A stretch of 64,000 bases of DNA from Arthrobacter sp. NicSoilC5 (lineage in GTDB: Bacteria > Actinomycetota > Actinomycetes > Actinomycetales > Micrococcaceae), in contig NZ_AP024660.1 of assembly GCF_019977395.1 (NCBI RefSeq), positions 1,240,001-1,304,000 of the forward strand. The letters run 5' to 3'. Below the pieces are notes generated by a model. It was not told the DNA's origin. It ran no database searches and saw only the letters and a program-made list of their open reading frames with translations. This document shows positions 1 to 9,385 of the stretch, in pieces. Every line of letters begins with the position of its first letter. Position 1 is the stretch's first letter. The position numbers and the translations under genes were made by a program.

Positions 1-66
1 TAGAGTTTCATGTCGTTGCGGAGATCAACGGGAAAGAAAAAGCCCGGGGATGGAAGCAAAAAAGAT

Positions 67-142
67 GCACCTCTAGCTCAATTGGCAGAGCAATTGACTC
101 TTAATCAATGGGTTCCGGGTTCAAGTCCCGGGGGGTGCACCA
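67..142 (+). tRNA. tRNA-Lys (anticodon CUU)
   Basis: A complete cloverleaf of 76 nt. The acceptor GCACCTC at 67-73 pairs with GGGGTGC at 132-138, followed by discriminator A139 and an encoded CCA at 140-142. The anticodon stem ATTGA/TCAAT encloses the loop CTCTTAA, giving anticodon CUU, which reads the AAG lysine codon favoured in high-GC genomes. The T-loop TTCAAGT is canonical. A hairpin terminator follows within 6 nt. Confidence 0.97.
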
Positions 143-147
143 CTGGG

Positions 148-191
148 AAAACAGCCTCCGGTTTGTGGAAACACAGACCGGGGGCTGTTTT
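148..191 (+). terminator. Rho-independent terminator of tRNA-Lys
   Basis: AAAACAGCCTCCGGT (148-162) pairs with ACCGGGGGCTGTTTT (177-191), with a single G-U pair in 15. The right arm ends in a T run on the plus strand. It sits 5 nt after the encoded CCA. Confidence 0.85.
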
Positions 192-195
192 GTTA

Positions 196-282
196 TGTGC
201 CCCGATCATCGATTGCTCCGTACTTGTCTTTATCAGGGCTCAAAACGGCAAGTACGGAGCAATCGATGGTGCCGGGCACAAA
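196..282. repeat. Long imperfect inverted repeat, 20-bp perfect arms
   Basis: CATCGATTGCTCCGTACTTG at 207-226 is repeated in exact reverse complement at 249-268, separated by a 22-nt spacer. A further outer match, TGTGCCC at 196-202 with GGGCACA at 274-280, extends the hairpin beyond a small bulge. There is no flanking T run, and proper terminators lie on either side (148-191 and 283-322), so it is not needed for termination. It could be a MITE remnant, a small structured RNA or a cruciform site. I do not recognise it. Confidence 0.6.
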
Positions 283-322
283 AAAGCGCGGCCCTGGTTC
301 TTCCAAACCAGGGCCGCGCTTT
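283..322 (-). terminator. Terminator of the marR gene
   Basis: AGCGCGGCCCTGGTT at 285-299 pairs perfectly with AACCAGGGCCGCGCT at 306-320. On the minus strand the stem is followed by a run of T residues, so it ends transcription from the MarR gene 27 nt upstream. The T residues at 320-322 may also make it work from the other side. Confidence 0.85.
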
Positions 323-348
323 CCTGACGCTGCCTGCAGCGTCAACGG

Positions 349-816
349 TTACTTGGCGACGTTGTCCATAAGGGCTCCGGCGTTGCTGGGCGTCGTGGAG
401 AACTGGCTGGCCAGCTCCCGGACCACAGCTTTGAGTTCCTGGCGGAGCAGCTCAGGGTCGATTGACGCCGATGCCAGGACCGAGCGCTCCATCTCAACAG
501 CCTGGGCAACGGCTTCCTTGCCCTGCTCGGTCAGCGACACCACGTGGCTCCTACGGTCCGAGGTGCTGCGCACCCGGGCAATGTGGCCGTGGGACTCAAG
601 GCGGCTGAGGGTCTTGCCCATGGTCTGGGCCTGTACGCGGACGTACTGGGCAAGCTGGGCCTGGGTCATGGGCCCTTGCGCGGCAAGGACCTCGATGGCG
701 ATAACACCGGCATGGGTGAGGCCGATGGCGCCGAGTTTTTCGTTCCAGGAGTGCTCAACGAGTCGCGCAGCAGTGGACAGAAGGCGCCCTGTGGGCCAGT
801 GATCCATATCAGGCAT
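349..816 (-). CDS. MarR family transcriptional regulator
   Basis: A 155-aa winged-helix repressor of the MarR family. The DNA-binding core runs from about residue 38 to 98: the recognition helix region is TQAQLAQYVRVQAQTMGKTL and the wing is DRRSHVVSLTEQG at 87-99. It contains no cysteine, so it is not an OhrR-type peroxide sensor even though it is divergent from a peroxiredoxin gene. I chose the ATG at 816 because a TATACT -10 element ends 7 nt before it, which implies a leaderless mRNA. The longer reading frame from 834 would put that promoter inside the coding region. The ligand is unknown. A control over bcp is inferred from position only. Confidence 0.9.
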   Translation of the reverse strand: MPDMDHWPTGRLLSTAARLVEHSWNEKLGAIGLTHAGVIAIEVLAAQGPMTQAQLAQYVRVQAQTMGKTLSRLESHGHIARVRSTSDRRSHVVSLTEQGKEAVAQAVEMERSVLASASIDPELLRQELKAVVRELASQFSTTPSNAGALMDNVAK

Positions 817-823
817 AGCAGCC

Positions 824-829
824 AGTATA
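824..829 (-). promoter_or_regulatory. -10 element for leaderless marR
   Basis: TATACT on the minus strand lies 7 nt before the ATG at 816. There is no Shine-Dalgarno sequence between them. Confidence 0.55.
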
Positions 830-903
830 GCCAAATGCCGATTAGCACTCGTTCCACCTGCTTACTAGGCTGTTGTGTCCCGCCCGCAACAAGGAGAAAA
901 ACA

Positions 904-1377
904 ATGGCTGAAAGACTCGTTACCGGCGACAAGGCACCGGCTTTCACCCTGCAGGATTCCACCGGCAAGGACGTCAGCCTGGCTCCCCGGCCTGGCCGCT
1001 CCACCATCGTCTACTTCTACCCGGCCGCCTCCACTCCGGGCTGCACCAAGGAGGCGTGCGACTTCCGGGACAGCCTTGCCTCCCTGCAGGCCGCCGGCTA
1101 CGACGTCCTGGGGATCTCCCCCGACCCCGTGGAGAAGCTGGCAAAATTCGCGGACAAGGAGTCCTTGACGTTCCCGCTGCTTTCGGATGCCGACCATGCC
1201 GTGGCCGGGGCCTACGGCGCCTGGGGCGAAAAGAAGAACTACGGCAAGACGTACGAGGGCCTGATCCGGTCCACCATCGTGGTGGACCCGGACGGCAAGG
1301 TGGCACTGGCCCAGTACAACGTCCGGGCCACGGGCCACGTGGCCAAGCTTCGGCGGGACCTGAACCTGGACGCCTGA
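904..1377 (+). CDS. bcp: Thioredoxin-dependent thiol peroxidase (Bcp/PrxQ)
   Basis: A 157-aa peroxiredoxin of the Bcp/PrxQ class, which reduces hydrogen peroxide and organic hydroperoxides with electrons from thioredoxin in the cytoplasm. The active site is PAASTPGCTKEACDF: the peroxidatic cysteine is C47 and the resolving cysteine C52, the five-residue spacing typical of atypical two-cysteine PrxQ enzymes. The length is normal for the family. The start is the ATG at 904, preceded by AAGGAG at 891-896. The gene is divergent from a MarR repressor across an 87-bp gap. Confidence 0.95.
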   Translation: MAERLVTGDKAPAFTLQDSTGKDVSLAPRPGRSTIVYFYPAASTPGCTKEACDFRDSLASLQAAGYDVLGISPDPVEKLAKFADKESLTFPLLSDADHAVAGAYGAWGEKKNYGKTYEGLIRSTIVVDPDGKVALAQYNVRATGHVAKLRRDLNLDA

Positions 1378-1473
1378 CCCGGCCGGGGCCTGCCGGGGAC
1401 ACCGCCCGGCGCAACGCTACAATGGACTCTGGCATCCGGCGTCGAACGCTTGGCGTTCCCGTCAGGAAGCCGC

Positions 1474-1555
1474 GCGCGAGTGGTGAAATTGGCAGACACG
1501 CAGGATTTAGGTTCCTGTGCCTTCGGGCGTGGGGGTTCAAGTCCCCCCTTGCGCA
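1474..1555 (+). tRNA. tRNA-Leu (anticodon UAG)
   Basis: A class II tRNA of 82 nt with a variable arm. Acceptor GCGCGAG (1474-1480) pairs with CTTGCGC (1548-1554) through one G-U pair. The anticodon stem CAGGA/TCCTG encloses TTTAGGT, giving anticodon UAG. The variable arm is around TGCCTTCGGGCGT. The discriminator is A1555, and CCA is not fully encoded, unlike in the tRNA-Lys upstream. Confidence 0.95.
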
Positions 1556-1560
1556 CACTG

Positions 1561-1590
1561 GGAATCCCCCGGCTCCGGCCGGGGGATTCC
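1561..1590 (+). terminator. Terminator of tRNA-Leu
   Basis: GGAATCCCCCGGC (1561-1573) pairs perfectly with GCCGGGGGATTCC (1578-1590) around a TCCG loop, starting 5 nt after the tRNA. The T run is short. Confidence 0.75.
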
Positions 1591-1789
1591 TGCGTTAAGC
1601 GCCCGGCGGTCCTGCCGGCTGGTTAGTGCCCCGAATCGAAAAACTCCAAAGATCCACCCATCCATTGCTGCCCACCGGCCGAATAGCCATTGAGACACCA
1701 GCCAAGGGCAGGTGCCCACCCCCCAGGCAGGCTGCACACCACGAACACACAGTCCGCAGTCGGCAGCAATCGATCCAAGGAGAACCACA

Positions 1790-2482
1790 ATGCAGACCTT
1801 CAAGCGCACCACTTTCACCGTCGCAGGCGTTGCAGCAGCTGCTCTGCTCAGCCTCACCGCGTGCGGCGGTTCCGGCAGCACCTCCGGCTCCTCGGCCTCC
1901 TCCGCGCCGATGTCATCGGCGCCCAGCTCCAGCATGGCGTCCCCGTCCTCAAGCGCAATGGCCAGCTCCTCGGCGGGCACCATGGACCCGGCAGCAAACC
2001 TGGTTGGTCCCGGCTGCGCCGCCTACGCCAAGCAGGTTCCCACCGGTGCGGGTTCCGTGGAGGGCATGGCCCTTGACCCGGTCGCCGTCGCAGCCTCCAA
2101 CAACCCCATCCTGACCACGCTTACCGCGGCAGTTTCCGGCAAGCTGAACCCCAAGGTTGACCTGGTGGACACGCTCAACGGTGGCGAGTTCACCGTGTTC
2201 GCACCGGTGGACGACGCCTTCAAGAAGATCGACCCCGCCACCATCGAAACGCTGAAGACGGACGATGCGCTGCTGAGCAAGATCCTCACCTACCACGTAG
2301 TCCCCGGCCAGATCACCCCGGACAAGATCGCCGGCACGCACGCCACGGTTGAGGGCGGCTCCGTCACGGTGACCGGCAGCGGCGACAACCTTAAGGTGGA
2401 CAACGCCAACGTGGTCTGCGGCGGCGTCAAGACCAAGAACGCGACGGTCTACCTGATCGACTCGGTCCTCATGCCCAAGTAG
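1790..2482 (+). CDS. Fasciclin-domain lipoprotein (MPB70/MPT70-like)
   Basis: A 230-aa secreted lipoprotein. A signal peptide ends in the lipobox LTAC (cysteine about residue 24), followed by a Ser/Ala/Met-rich linker and a single FAS1 domain from about residue 70 to 230. Its conserved motifs are visible: [11 protein letters not shown] (H1 box) and [10 protein letters not shown] (H2-like box). FAS1 domains mediate adhesion; the closest named relatives are mycobacterial MPB70 and MPB83. The start is the ATG at 1790 with AAGGAG at 1777-1782. It stands alone between the tRNA-Leu terminator and a hairpin at 2506. The 234 bp before it hold no other gene. Confidence 0.93.
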   Translation: MQTFKRTTFTVAGVAAAALLSLTACGGSGSTSGSSASSAPMSSAPSSSMASPSSSAMASSSAGTMDPAANLVGPGCAAYAKQVPTGAGSVEGMALDPVAVAASNNPILTTLTAAVSGKLNPKVDLVDTLNGGEFTVFAPVDDAFKKIDPATIETLKTDDALLSKILTYHVVPGQITPDKIAGTHATVEGGSVTVTGSGDNLKVDNANVVCGGVKTKNATVYLIDSVLMPK

Positions 2483-2505
2483 GCCCTCTCTCCGCCCCCC
2501 AACAC

Positions 2506-2543
2506 AGGGCCGGGTCCGCCAATAGACCGGCGGACCCGGCCCT
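2506..2543. terminator. Hairpin after the fasciclin gene
   Basis: AGGGCCGGGTCCGCC (2506-2520) pairs exactly with GGCGGACCCGGCCCT (2529-2543). It has no T run, so it is a hairpin-type terminator at best. Confidence 0.6.
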
Positions 2544-2645
2544 GGCGCGTCATGTGCCAGCCTGGGGCCGGCCGCAAGCCCCGTCCTCTAGACTGGTCCC
2601 GGCCCGCAAGCGGCGGAGACGGCAGCATCCAGAGGTGATAAACGA

Positions 2646-4313
2646 GTGCCCAGCAGTACATCGCGGCGGACGGTCATCAAGGCCGGCGCCGTCCTCATGG
2701 CGCTGGGCGTGACGTCGTGCACGGGCATGCCGTCCCCCTCCCCCACGTCCGGCACTCCCAGTTCCCCTCCGGCCGAGCCCCAAGCCACCTTCAATTTCGG
2801 CACCGCGGCCCAGCCCCTGGGCCTGGACCCGGCCCTGTCCAACGACGTGGAATCCCAGCGCATCACCCGCCAGATCCTCGAAGGCCTGGTGGGCGTGGAC
2901 CAGACCACCGGCAAACCCACGCCGCTGCTGGCAACCGAATGGAACGAGTCCAACGAGGGCCGGACCTACACTTTCAAGCTCCGCACCGGGGTCACCTTCC
3001 AGGACGGCACCCCGTTTAACGCCGACGCCGTCTGCGCCAACTTCAACCGCTGGTTTGCCTTCCCTGCCGAGCTGCGGAAGCAGGCTCCCGGCAGCTCCTT
3101 CAAGGGCGTGTTCAAGGCCCACTCCGACGAGCCCGGACTTTCGATTTTCAAGAGCTGTACCGCGGTGGCACCGGACACGGTACAGATCGACCTCACCCAG
3201 CGATTCACTGCCTTCCTCCAGGCACTGACCCTCCCGGCCTTCGCGATCGCATCCCCGGCCGCCCTGGCCTCGGGTAAAGCGGACGTCCTGGACCAGAACC
3301 GGGGCGGCCAGGCCATGTCGGCCTTCGCCACGAATCCGGTCGGCACCGGGCCCTTCACGCTTGCCGCCTGGGGCACCGCCAACGTCACCCTCGCCAGCAA
3401 CAAGACCTACTGGGGCGACCGCGGCCAGATCGCCACCATCAACTTCCTGGCCTACAACCACCCCCAGACCCGCCTCCAGGCGCTGCTGGACGGCACGATC
3501 GACGGCTACGACGCCGTCACCGTGGGAAACTTCGACCAGTTGGTCAAGCGAGGCAAACAGATCGTGCAGCGCGACCCGTTCTCCGTGATGTATGTGGGCA
3601 TCAACCAGGACATCCCGATACTCCAGAACCAGAAGATCCGGCAGGCGGTGGAGCTTGCCATCGACAAGGAAACGTTGATCCGGAAGTTCTTTATCGACAA
3701 CACCGCCAAGGCCACGCAGTTTGTCCCGCCCAAGATCAGCGGCTTCAACAATGACGCGCCGGAACTTGGACACGATCCGGCCAAGGCCAAGGACTACCTC
3801 AAAGAGGGCGGCTACGCGGGCGAGGAACTGAAGTTCTACTACCCCTTGAACGTCACCCGGCCGTACCTGCCCACCCCTGAAAAGGTCTATGCCGAGCTCA
3901 GCCGCCAGCTCACCGCCGTCGGCTTCAACATCCGGCCCGTGCCGGTTGACTGGTCGGACGGCTACCTGCAGAAGGTCCAGTCGGCCGGCGACCATGCCCT
4001 CCACATCCTTGGCTGGAACGGCTCGTACTCCGACGCCGACAACTTCGTGGGCCCCCTCTTCGGGGAGAAGAACGGCGAGTTCGGGTACCAAGATCCCCAG
4101 GTCTTTTCAAAGATCAACCGTGCACGGGGGCTCCCTGACGGGAAAGAGCGGGATGAGCTTTATCACACCATCAACGCCCAGATCGCCGCGACGGTACCGG
4201 CGGTTCCCATCGCCTTCCCCATCTCCGCACTTGCCCTGTCAGACCGCGTGCTCAGCTACCCGGCTTCACCGGTCTTAAACGAAGTTTTCACGAAGGTCCA
4301 GCTAAAGCCTTGA
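2646..4313 (+). CDS. ABC transporter substrate-binding lipoprotein, family 5 (peptide type)
   Basis: A 555-aa extracellular solute-binding protein of family 5 (oligopeptide/dipeptide/nickel type). The N-terminus combines a twin-arginine-like SRRTVIKAG with a lipobox GVTSC near residue 25, so it should be a membrane-anchored lipoprotein. Family features include the early [23 protein letters not shown] region (ligand-domain entry) and [21 protein letters not shown]. The GTG start at 2646 follows AGAGGTG. No permease or ATPase gene is adjacent, so it is an orphan binding protein, perhaps using a shared transporter elsewhere. The substrate cannot be read from sequence. Confidence 0.9.
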   Translation: MPSSTSRRTVIKAGAVLMALGVTSCTGMPSPSPTSGTPSSPPAEPQATFNFGTAAQPLGLDPALSNDVESQRITRQILEGLVGVDQTTGKPTPLLATEWNESNEGRTYTFKLRTGVTFQDGTPFNADAVCANFNRWFAFPAELRKQAPGSSFKGVFKAHSDEPGLSIFKSCTAVAPDTVQIDLTQRFTAFLQALTLPAFAIASPAALASGKADVLDQNRGGQAMSAFATNPVGTGPFTLAAWGTANVTLASNKTYWGDRGQIATINFLAYNHPQTRLQALLDGTIDGYDAVTVGNFDQLVKRGKQIVQRDPFSVMYVGINQDIPILQNQKIRQAVELAIDKETLIRKFFIDNTAKATQFVPPKISGFNNDAPELGHDPAKAKDYLKEGGYAGEELKFYYPLNVTRPYLPTPEKVYAELSRQLTAVGFNIRPVPVDWSDGYLQKVQSAGDHALHILGWNGSYSDADNFVGPLFGEKNGEFGYQDPQVFSKINRARGLPDGKERDELYHTINAQIAATVPAVPIAFPISALALSDRVLSYPASPVLNEVFTKVQLKP

Positions 4314-4351
4314 CGGCCCGGGCCAATTTCAGTATGCGGGCCGCGCGGGGA

Positions 4352-4357
4352 TATTCT
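4352..4357 (+). promoter_or_regulatory. Candidate -10 for mqo
   Basis: TATTCT lies 35 nt before the mqo GTG, leaving a short leader that contains a CGGAGA ribosome-binding site. No convincing -35 is visible. Confidence 0.35.
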
Positions 4358-4392
4358 GTGACAGCCAGAGCCGCTGCAATCGGAGACTGATC

Positions 4393-5895
4393 GTGACCTT
4401 CATTTCCAAGACCCCACACGCCGACGTTGTCCTGATAGGCGGCGGCATCATGAGCGCCACGCTGGGGGCATTCCTCAAGCAGCTGGAGCCGGACTGGACC
4501 ATTTCCCTGTTTGAGCGGCTGGACCAGCCTGGCCTCGAAAGCTCGGACCCCTGGAACAACGCAGGAACGGGCCACGCCGCCCTTTGCGAACTCAACTACT
4601 CGCCCGCAGCCAAAGACGGCTCCGTCAGCCCGAACAAGGCACTGCTCATCAACGAACAGTTCCAGCTCTCCCGCCAGTTCTGGTCCCACCTGGTGGACAA
4701 CAACCTCATCGGTTCCCCCAAGGGCTTCATCAACACCGTCCCGCACATGAGCTTCGTGATCGGCGAAGACCACACCAGGTTCCTGAAGACCCGGTACGAG
4801 GCACTGAAGCCGCACCCCCTGTTCCGGAGCATGGAGTACTCCGAGGACCACGCCCAGATCGCCAAGTGGGCACCGCTGATCGTCAAGGGCCGCGACCCCC
4901 AGCAGCGTATTGCCGCCACCCGCGCCGCCGAGGGCACCGATGTGGACTTCGGCGCACTCACCCGCGAGCTGACCAGCTACCTGGGGAACAACGGCGTCGA
5001 AATCAACTACGGCCACGATGTCACCGGGATCTCCCGCGCCTCCGACGGCGGCTGGGACCTGACGCTGAAGCACCCCCGGTCAGGGGAACACGGCAAGATC
5101 CACGCCAAGTTCGTCTTCGTCGGCGCCGGCGGCGGTGCCCTGCACCTGCTCCAGGCCTCCGGCATCCCGGAAAGCAAGGGCTATGGCGGATTCCCGGTCT
5201 CCGGCCAGTTCTTCCGCTGCACGGACGAAACCATCGCCGCCCAGCACAGCGCCAAGGTCTACGGCCAGGCCTCCGTGGGCGCGCCGCCGATGTCCGTTCC
5301 GCACCTGGACACCCGCTACGTCAACGGGAAGCGTTCGCTCCTGTTCGGCCCGTACGCAGGCTTCTCCACCAACTTCCTGAAGAACGGCTCCTACCTGGAC
5401 CTGCCCTTGTCCATCCGCCCCGGCAACATCATTCCGATGCTGGCCGTGGCCAAGGACAACATGGACCTCACGGCCTACCTGGTCAAGGAAGTGGTCAAGC
5501 GCCACGACCAGAAGGTCGAGGCGCTGCGCGAGTACTACCCCGAGGCAAAGGGCGGGGACTGGGAACTCATCACCGCCGGCCAGCGTGTACAGATCATCAA
5601 GAAAGACCCGCAAAAGGGCGGCATCCTCCAGTTCGGTACTGAAGTGATTGCCGGCCGTGACGGCTCCATCGGTGCGCTCCTGGGCGCTTCGCCGGGGGCG
5701 TCGACCGCTGTCCCCATCATGATCGAGCTGCTCCAGAAGACGTTCCCCAAGAACTTCAAGGGCTGGCAGTCCAAGCTCAAGGACATGATGCCCGGCTACG
5801 GGGTGAAGCTGGATGAGAATCCTGACCTTGCCGCGGAGCTGGAACGGGCAACGGCCGCGTCCCTCCAGCTGGAGAGTGTTTCCGCCAGCCACTGA
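4393..5895 (+). CDS. mqo: Malate:quinone oxidoreductase
   Basis: A 500-aa FAD-dependent peripheral membrane enzyme that oxidises malate to oxaloacetate and passes electrons to menaquinone, serving both the TCA cycle and the respiratory chain. The N-terminal dinucleotide-binding motif [14 protein letters not shown] spans residues 12-25, followed by the family block [20 protein letters not shown]. The length matches the Mqo family. The start is a GTG at 4393 with GGAGA upstream. It is a single gene, 69 bp before the RND exporter. Confidence 0.97.
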   Translation: MTFISKTPHADVVLIGGGIMSATLGAFLKQLEPDWTISLFERLDQPGLESSDPWNNAGTGHAALCELNYSPAAKDGSVSPNKALLINEQFQLSRQFWSHLVDNNLIGSPKGFINTVPHMSFVIGEDHTRFLKTRYEALKPHPLFRSMEYSEDHAQIAKWAPLIVKGRDPQQRIAATRAAEGTDVDFGALTRELTSYLGNNGVEINYGHDVTGISRASDGGWDLTLKHPRSGEHGKIHAKFVFVGAGGGALHLLQASGIPESKGYGGFPVSGQFFRCTDETIAAQHSAKVYGQASVGAPPMSVPHLDTRYVNGKRSLLFGPYAGFSTNFLKNGSYLDLPLSIRPGNIIPMLAVAKDNMDLTAYLVKEVVKRHDQKVEALREYYPEAKGGDWELITAGQRVQIIKKDPQKGGILQFGTEVIAGRDGSIGALLGASPGASTAVPIMIELLQKTFPKNFKGWQSKLKDMMPGYGVKLDENPDLAAELERATAASLQLESVSASH

Positions 5896-5964
5896 CCCTG
5901 CCGGGGCCAGCGGCTGGCACCCCCAGGGCTTGTACCAGTCACTTAGACCCCCAGGAGACCGCCC

Positions 5965-8900
5965 ATGTTCCGGTTGGCGCACCTTTCCCTGGCGAACCGG
6001 GCCCTGATCGCGCTGATCACCGTCTTCGCCTCGGTCTTCGGCGTGATCACCATGTCGTCGCTGAAGCAGGAACTCATTCCCTCGATTGAGTTCCCGCAGA
6101 TCACAGTGCTCACCTCCATGCCGGGTGCGTCGCCCGAAGTGGTGGACAAGCAGGTCAGCGGTCCGCTGGAAAAGGCGCTGAACGGCGTGGAGGGGCTGGA
6201 ATCCACCTCCTCCACGTCGCGGACCGGCGTCTCCCAGATCACCATGGTGTTCACCTACGGATCGAACCTGGACCGGGCCCGGAACCAGATCGACCGGGCC
6301 ATTTCCAATGCCAAGCGGACGCTGCCCAGCGACGTCCAGCCGCAGGCCATCGCCGGAAGCATCAGCGACTTCCCGATTGTTTTCCTCGCCGTCTCCTCGG
6401 ACAAGCCACTCAGTGAACTGAACGCGGACCTCCAGCGCCTCAGCGTGCCCAGGCTGCAGAAGATCGACGGCGTCCGCAGCGCCGACGTCACGGGCGGCGC
6501 CTCCCAGCACATCGAGATCCTCCCCCGCACCGACGCCATGGCGGCGGCGGGGGCAGGCGTCACGGCCATCCGCGACGCCCTGTCCAACAACGGCGCGCTG
6601 ATCCCTGCCGGAACACTCGAGGACCAGGGCAAGACCCTCTCGCTGCAGATCGGCAGCCCCGTCGATTCCCTCGATGCCATCAAGGCCCTGCCCCTTTCCG
6701 GCTCCAAGAACGCGGCGACCATCGGCTCCGTGGCCGATGTTTCCCTCAAGGACGACGAGCGCACCTCCATCACCCGCACCAACGGCGCCGAGACGCTGGC
6801 CGTCTCCGTGACCAAGAAACCCGAGGGTGACACGGTGGCGATCTCCCACGCGGTGCGGGACGCCCTGAATGAACTCGAGACGGAACTGGGTTCGAACGCC
6901 AAGTTCACCCCCGTCTTCGACCAGGCGCCGTTCATCGAAAAGTCCATCAAGGACCTCACCACGGAAGGCCTGCTGGGGCTGGGGTTCGCCGTCGCCGTCA
7001 TCCTGCTCTTCCTGATGTCTGCCCGGTCCACCCTGGTCACGGCGGTCTCCATTCCCCTGTCCCTGCTGATCACGTTCATCGGCCTGTCAGCCACCGGCTA
7101 CTCACTGAACATCCTGACGCTGGGCGCCCTCACCATCGCGATCGGGCGGGTGGTGGACGACTCGATCGTGGTCATCGAAAACATCAAGCGGCACCTCAGC
7201 TACGGCGAGGAAAAGTCGACGGCGATCCTCACCGCCATCAGGGAGGTGGCCGGCGCCATCACCGCCTCCACCCTGACCACGGTGGCGGTGTTCCTGCCCA
7301 TCGCGTTTGTCGGTGAACTGGCCGGTGAACTGTTCCGGCCGTTCGCCCTGACAGTCACCATGGCCCTGCTGGCGTCGCTGCTGGTATCCCTGACCATCGT
7401 TCCGGTGCTGGCCTACTGGTTCCTGAAGAACCCCAAGGGCGGCCCCGCCGGCGCGGCCGCAGGATCCCCCGAGGCGCGGCGCATTGCCGATGAGGCCAAG
7501 GCAAGGGCCCACGACGCCGAGCAGCGCAGCCGGCTGCAGCGCGGCTACCTTCCCATCCTCCGGTCCACGCAGAAGCACCCCGTCATCACCCTGGTGGCGG
7601 CTGTCCTGGTGCTCGGAGCCACCGGTGCCATGACCCCGCTGCTGGCCACCAACCTCCTGGGAAATTCCGGGCAAAACAGCCTGACTGTGCGCCAGGTACT
7701 GCCGGCCGGAACCAGCCTGGCCGACACCAGTGCCGCCGCCATCCGCCTCGAAGGGGTCCTCCGCGGCATCGACGGCATCAAGGATGTCCAGGTCACGTCC
7801 GGCAACGCCCAGGCAGGCTTCGCCGCACTGACCTCCACCGGCTCCTCCAACTCGACGTTCACGGTGGTGACCGACGAAAAGGCCAACCAGGAACGGCTCC
7901 AGGACACTGTGCGCTCGGAGCTTGCGAAGGTCCCCGATGCCGGAAAGATCTCCGTAGGCACCCAGCAGGGCGGGTTCGGCACCTCGTCCACCGTCGACAT
8001 CACGCTGAAGGCTGCCACCAGCGCCGACCTGCAGTCGGCCAGCGACACCATGGTGGCCGCCATGACGGGCGTCCCCGGGACCAGCGAGGTGGCCAGCAAC
8101 CTTGCTGCCAGCAACCCCGTGGTGCAGGTCAAGGTGGACCGGGCCAAAGCCGCGGCCGCCGGCCTGAACGAGGAACAGGTGGCCGGCGTCCTGGCCTCCA
8201 CCATCAGCCCCATCCCGGCCGGCACGGTCCGGATCGACACCAACGACTTCCCCGTCCGGATCGGCCAGGGCACCAAGTTCACCAGCATCGATGCCGTCCG
8301 CAACATCCCGCTTCCGGCGGGCGGCCGGCCGGTGACGCTGGGAAGCATCGCGGCCGTGGAGCAGGTGGACGTCCCCGTCTCCATCACTGCCAGCAACGGT
8401 GAGCGCACCGCCAAGGTGTCCATCACGCCGTCGGGCTCCAACCTGGGCGCAGTGAACACCGAAGTCCAAAAGCGCCTGACCGACGTCCAGCTGCCGCCGG
8501 GAGTCACCGCCACCATCGGTGGCGCCACCACCCAGCAGGCAGAATCCTTCCGGCAACTGGGCCTGGCCCTGCTGGCAGCCATCGCCATCGTGTACGTGAT
8601 CATGGTGGCCACCTTCAAGTCACTCATCCAGCCGCTGATCCTGCTGGTCTCGGTTCCGTTCGCGGCCACCGGTGCCGTGGCCCTACTGCTGCTCACGGGC
8701 GTGCCGCTGGGCCTGCCGTCGCTCATCGGCATGCTGATGCTCGTGGGCATCGTCGTCACCAACGCCATCGTGCTGATCGACCTGATCAACCAGTACCGGC
8801 AGCCACGCGACGGCCGGCCGGGCATGAACGTGGCGGACGCCATCACGAACGGCGCCCGGCAGCGGCTCCGGCCCATCCTCATGACGGCACTTGCCACGGT

Positions 8901-9195
8901 CTTTGCCCTGACCCCCATGGCCCTGGGCCTCACGGGCGGCGGCGGATTCATTTCCCAGCCGCTGGCGGTGGTGGTCATCGGCGGCCTGGTGTCCTCCACG
9001 GCGCTGACCCTGATCCTGGTTCCGGTGCTCTACCGCCTGGTGGAAGGCCGGCGCGAGAAGAAGGCGCTGCTGCGGGACCTGCAGGCCCGCCCGGAACCCG
9101 GGCCCGGTGCGGACATCGACGCCGAATTCAGGGATTGGACCACCGGCCAGGTCCCCAAAGTCAGCGGCCGCCGGGCAGCGCCCGGCGCCGGATAA
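5965..9195 (+). CDS. RND family efflux transporter (HAE1 type, SwrC/YerP-like)
   Basis: A 1076-aa inner-membrane exporter of the AcrB-type RND superfamily, driven by the proton gradient. It has the expected duplicated layout: TM1 near residue 15, a large periplasm-side loop, TM2-6 (about 340-500), TM7 near 545, a second loop and TM8-12 (about 860-1050). The TM4 proton-relay region is GRVVDDSIVVIENI. No membrane-fusion protein or outer-membrane channel is encoded nearby, as expected for a Gram-positive; the Bacillus subtilis relative SwrC/YerP exports surfactin. The ATG at 5965 follows AGGAG. The substrate is unknown. Confidence 0.93.
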   Translation: MFRLAHLSLANRALIALITVFASVFGVITMSSLKQELIPSIEFPQITVLTSMPGASPEVVDKQVSGPLEKALNGVEGLESTSSTSRTGVSQITMVFTYGSNLDRARNQIDRAISNAKRTLPSDVQPQAIAGSISDFPIVFLAVSSDKPLSELNADLQRLSVPRLQKIDGVRSADVTGGASQHIEILPRTDAMAAAGAGVTAIRDALSNNGALIPAGTLEDQGKTLSLQIGSPVDSLDAIKALPLSGSKNAATIGSVADVSLKDDERTSITRTNGAETLAVSVTKKPEGDTVAISHAVRDALNELETELGSNAKFTPVFDQAPFIEKSIKDLTTEGLLGLGFAVAVILLFLMSARSTLVTAVSIPLSLLITFIGLSATGYSLNILTLGALTIAIGRVVDDSIVVIENIKRHLSYGEEKSTAILTAIREVAGAITASTLTTVAVFLPIAFVGELAGELFRPFALTVTMALLASLLVSLTIVPVLAYWFLKNPKGGPAGAAAGSPEARRIADEAKARAHDAEQRSRLQRGYLPILRSTQKHPVITLVAAVLVLGATGAMTPLLATNLLGNSGQNSLTVRQVLPAGTSLADTSAAAIRLEGVLRGIDGIKDVQVTSGNAQAGFAALTSTGSSNSTFTVVTDEKANQERLQDTVRSELAKVPDAGKISVGTQQGGFGTSSTVDITLKAATSADLQSASDTMVAAMTGVPGTSEVASNLAASNPVVQVKVDRAKAAAAGLNEEQVAGVLASTISPIPAGTVRIDTNDFPVRIGQGTKFTSIDAVRNIPLPAGGRPVTLGSIAAVEQVDVPVSITASNGERTAKVSITPSGSNLGAVNTEVQKRLTDVQLPPGVTATIGGATTQQAESFRQLGLALLAAIAIVYVIMVATFKSLIQPLILLVSVPFAATGAVALLLLTGVPLGLPSLIGMLMLVGIVVTNAIVLIDLINQYRQPRDGRPGMNVADAITNGARQRLRPILMTALATVFALTPMALGLTGGGGFISQPLAVVVIGGLVSSTALTLILVPVLYRLVEGRREKKALLRDLQARPEPGPGADIDAEFRDWTTGQVPKVSGRRAAPGAG

Positions 9196-9207
9196 GGCCC
9201 AACGCTG

Positions 9208-9246
9208 CAGCGATGCCCGTACCAGATCCTGGTGCGGGCATCGCTG
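9208..9246 (+). terminator. Hairpin terminator after the RND gene
   Basis: CAGCGATGCCCGTACCA (9208-9224) pairs with TGGTGCGGGCATCGCTG (9230-9246) with one wobble pair, 13 nt after the stop codon. A short T run follows. Confidence 0.7.
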
Positions 9247-9314
9247 CGTTCCAGGGCATGGCACGGAAGCAGGGGCCGGGAATAATCCGCGGGACATGGT
9301 GTTACAGAAGGCAA

Positions 9315-9346
9315 TAGATGCAAATGCATCTAAATTGGTCTACACT
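9315..9346 (+). promoter_or_regulatory. Palindromic operator and promoter of the monooxygenase-marR pair
   Basis: TAGATGCA (9315-9322) and TGCATCTA (9325-9332) form a perfect 8+8 palindrome with a 2-nt spacer. A TACACT -10 lies at 9341-9346, so the palindrome covers the -35 position. Binding there would block RNA polymerase. The obvious ligand is the MarR protein encoded as the second gene of the transcript (autoregulation). Assignment is inference from architecture. Confidence 0.6.
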
Positions 9347-9385
9347 GGAACCAAGCCAGCAAGTCCAGGAACGGAAAGGCACGTC

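Noticed and set aside
67..348. Prophage or element attachment site at tRNA-Lys
   Set aside because: No integrase gene and no second copy of the tRNA 3' end are in the window; only the inverted repeat remains unexplained.
10..371. Short plus-strand frames across tRNA-Lys
   Set aside because: They run through the tRNA and two terminators and have no ribosome-binding site or family match.
5080..6849. A 589-codon minus-strand reading frame opposite mqo and the RND gene
   Set aside because: It is a third-position-bias shadow of two clearly real genes, with low-complexity Gly/Arg composition and no motif.
7102..8999. Two overlapping 484-codon minus-strand frames inside the RND gene
   Set aside because: They are antisense shadows of an intact 1076-aa transporter.
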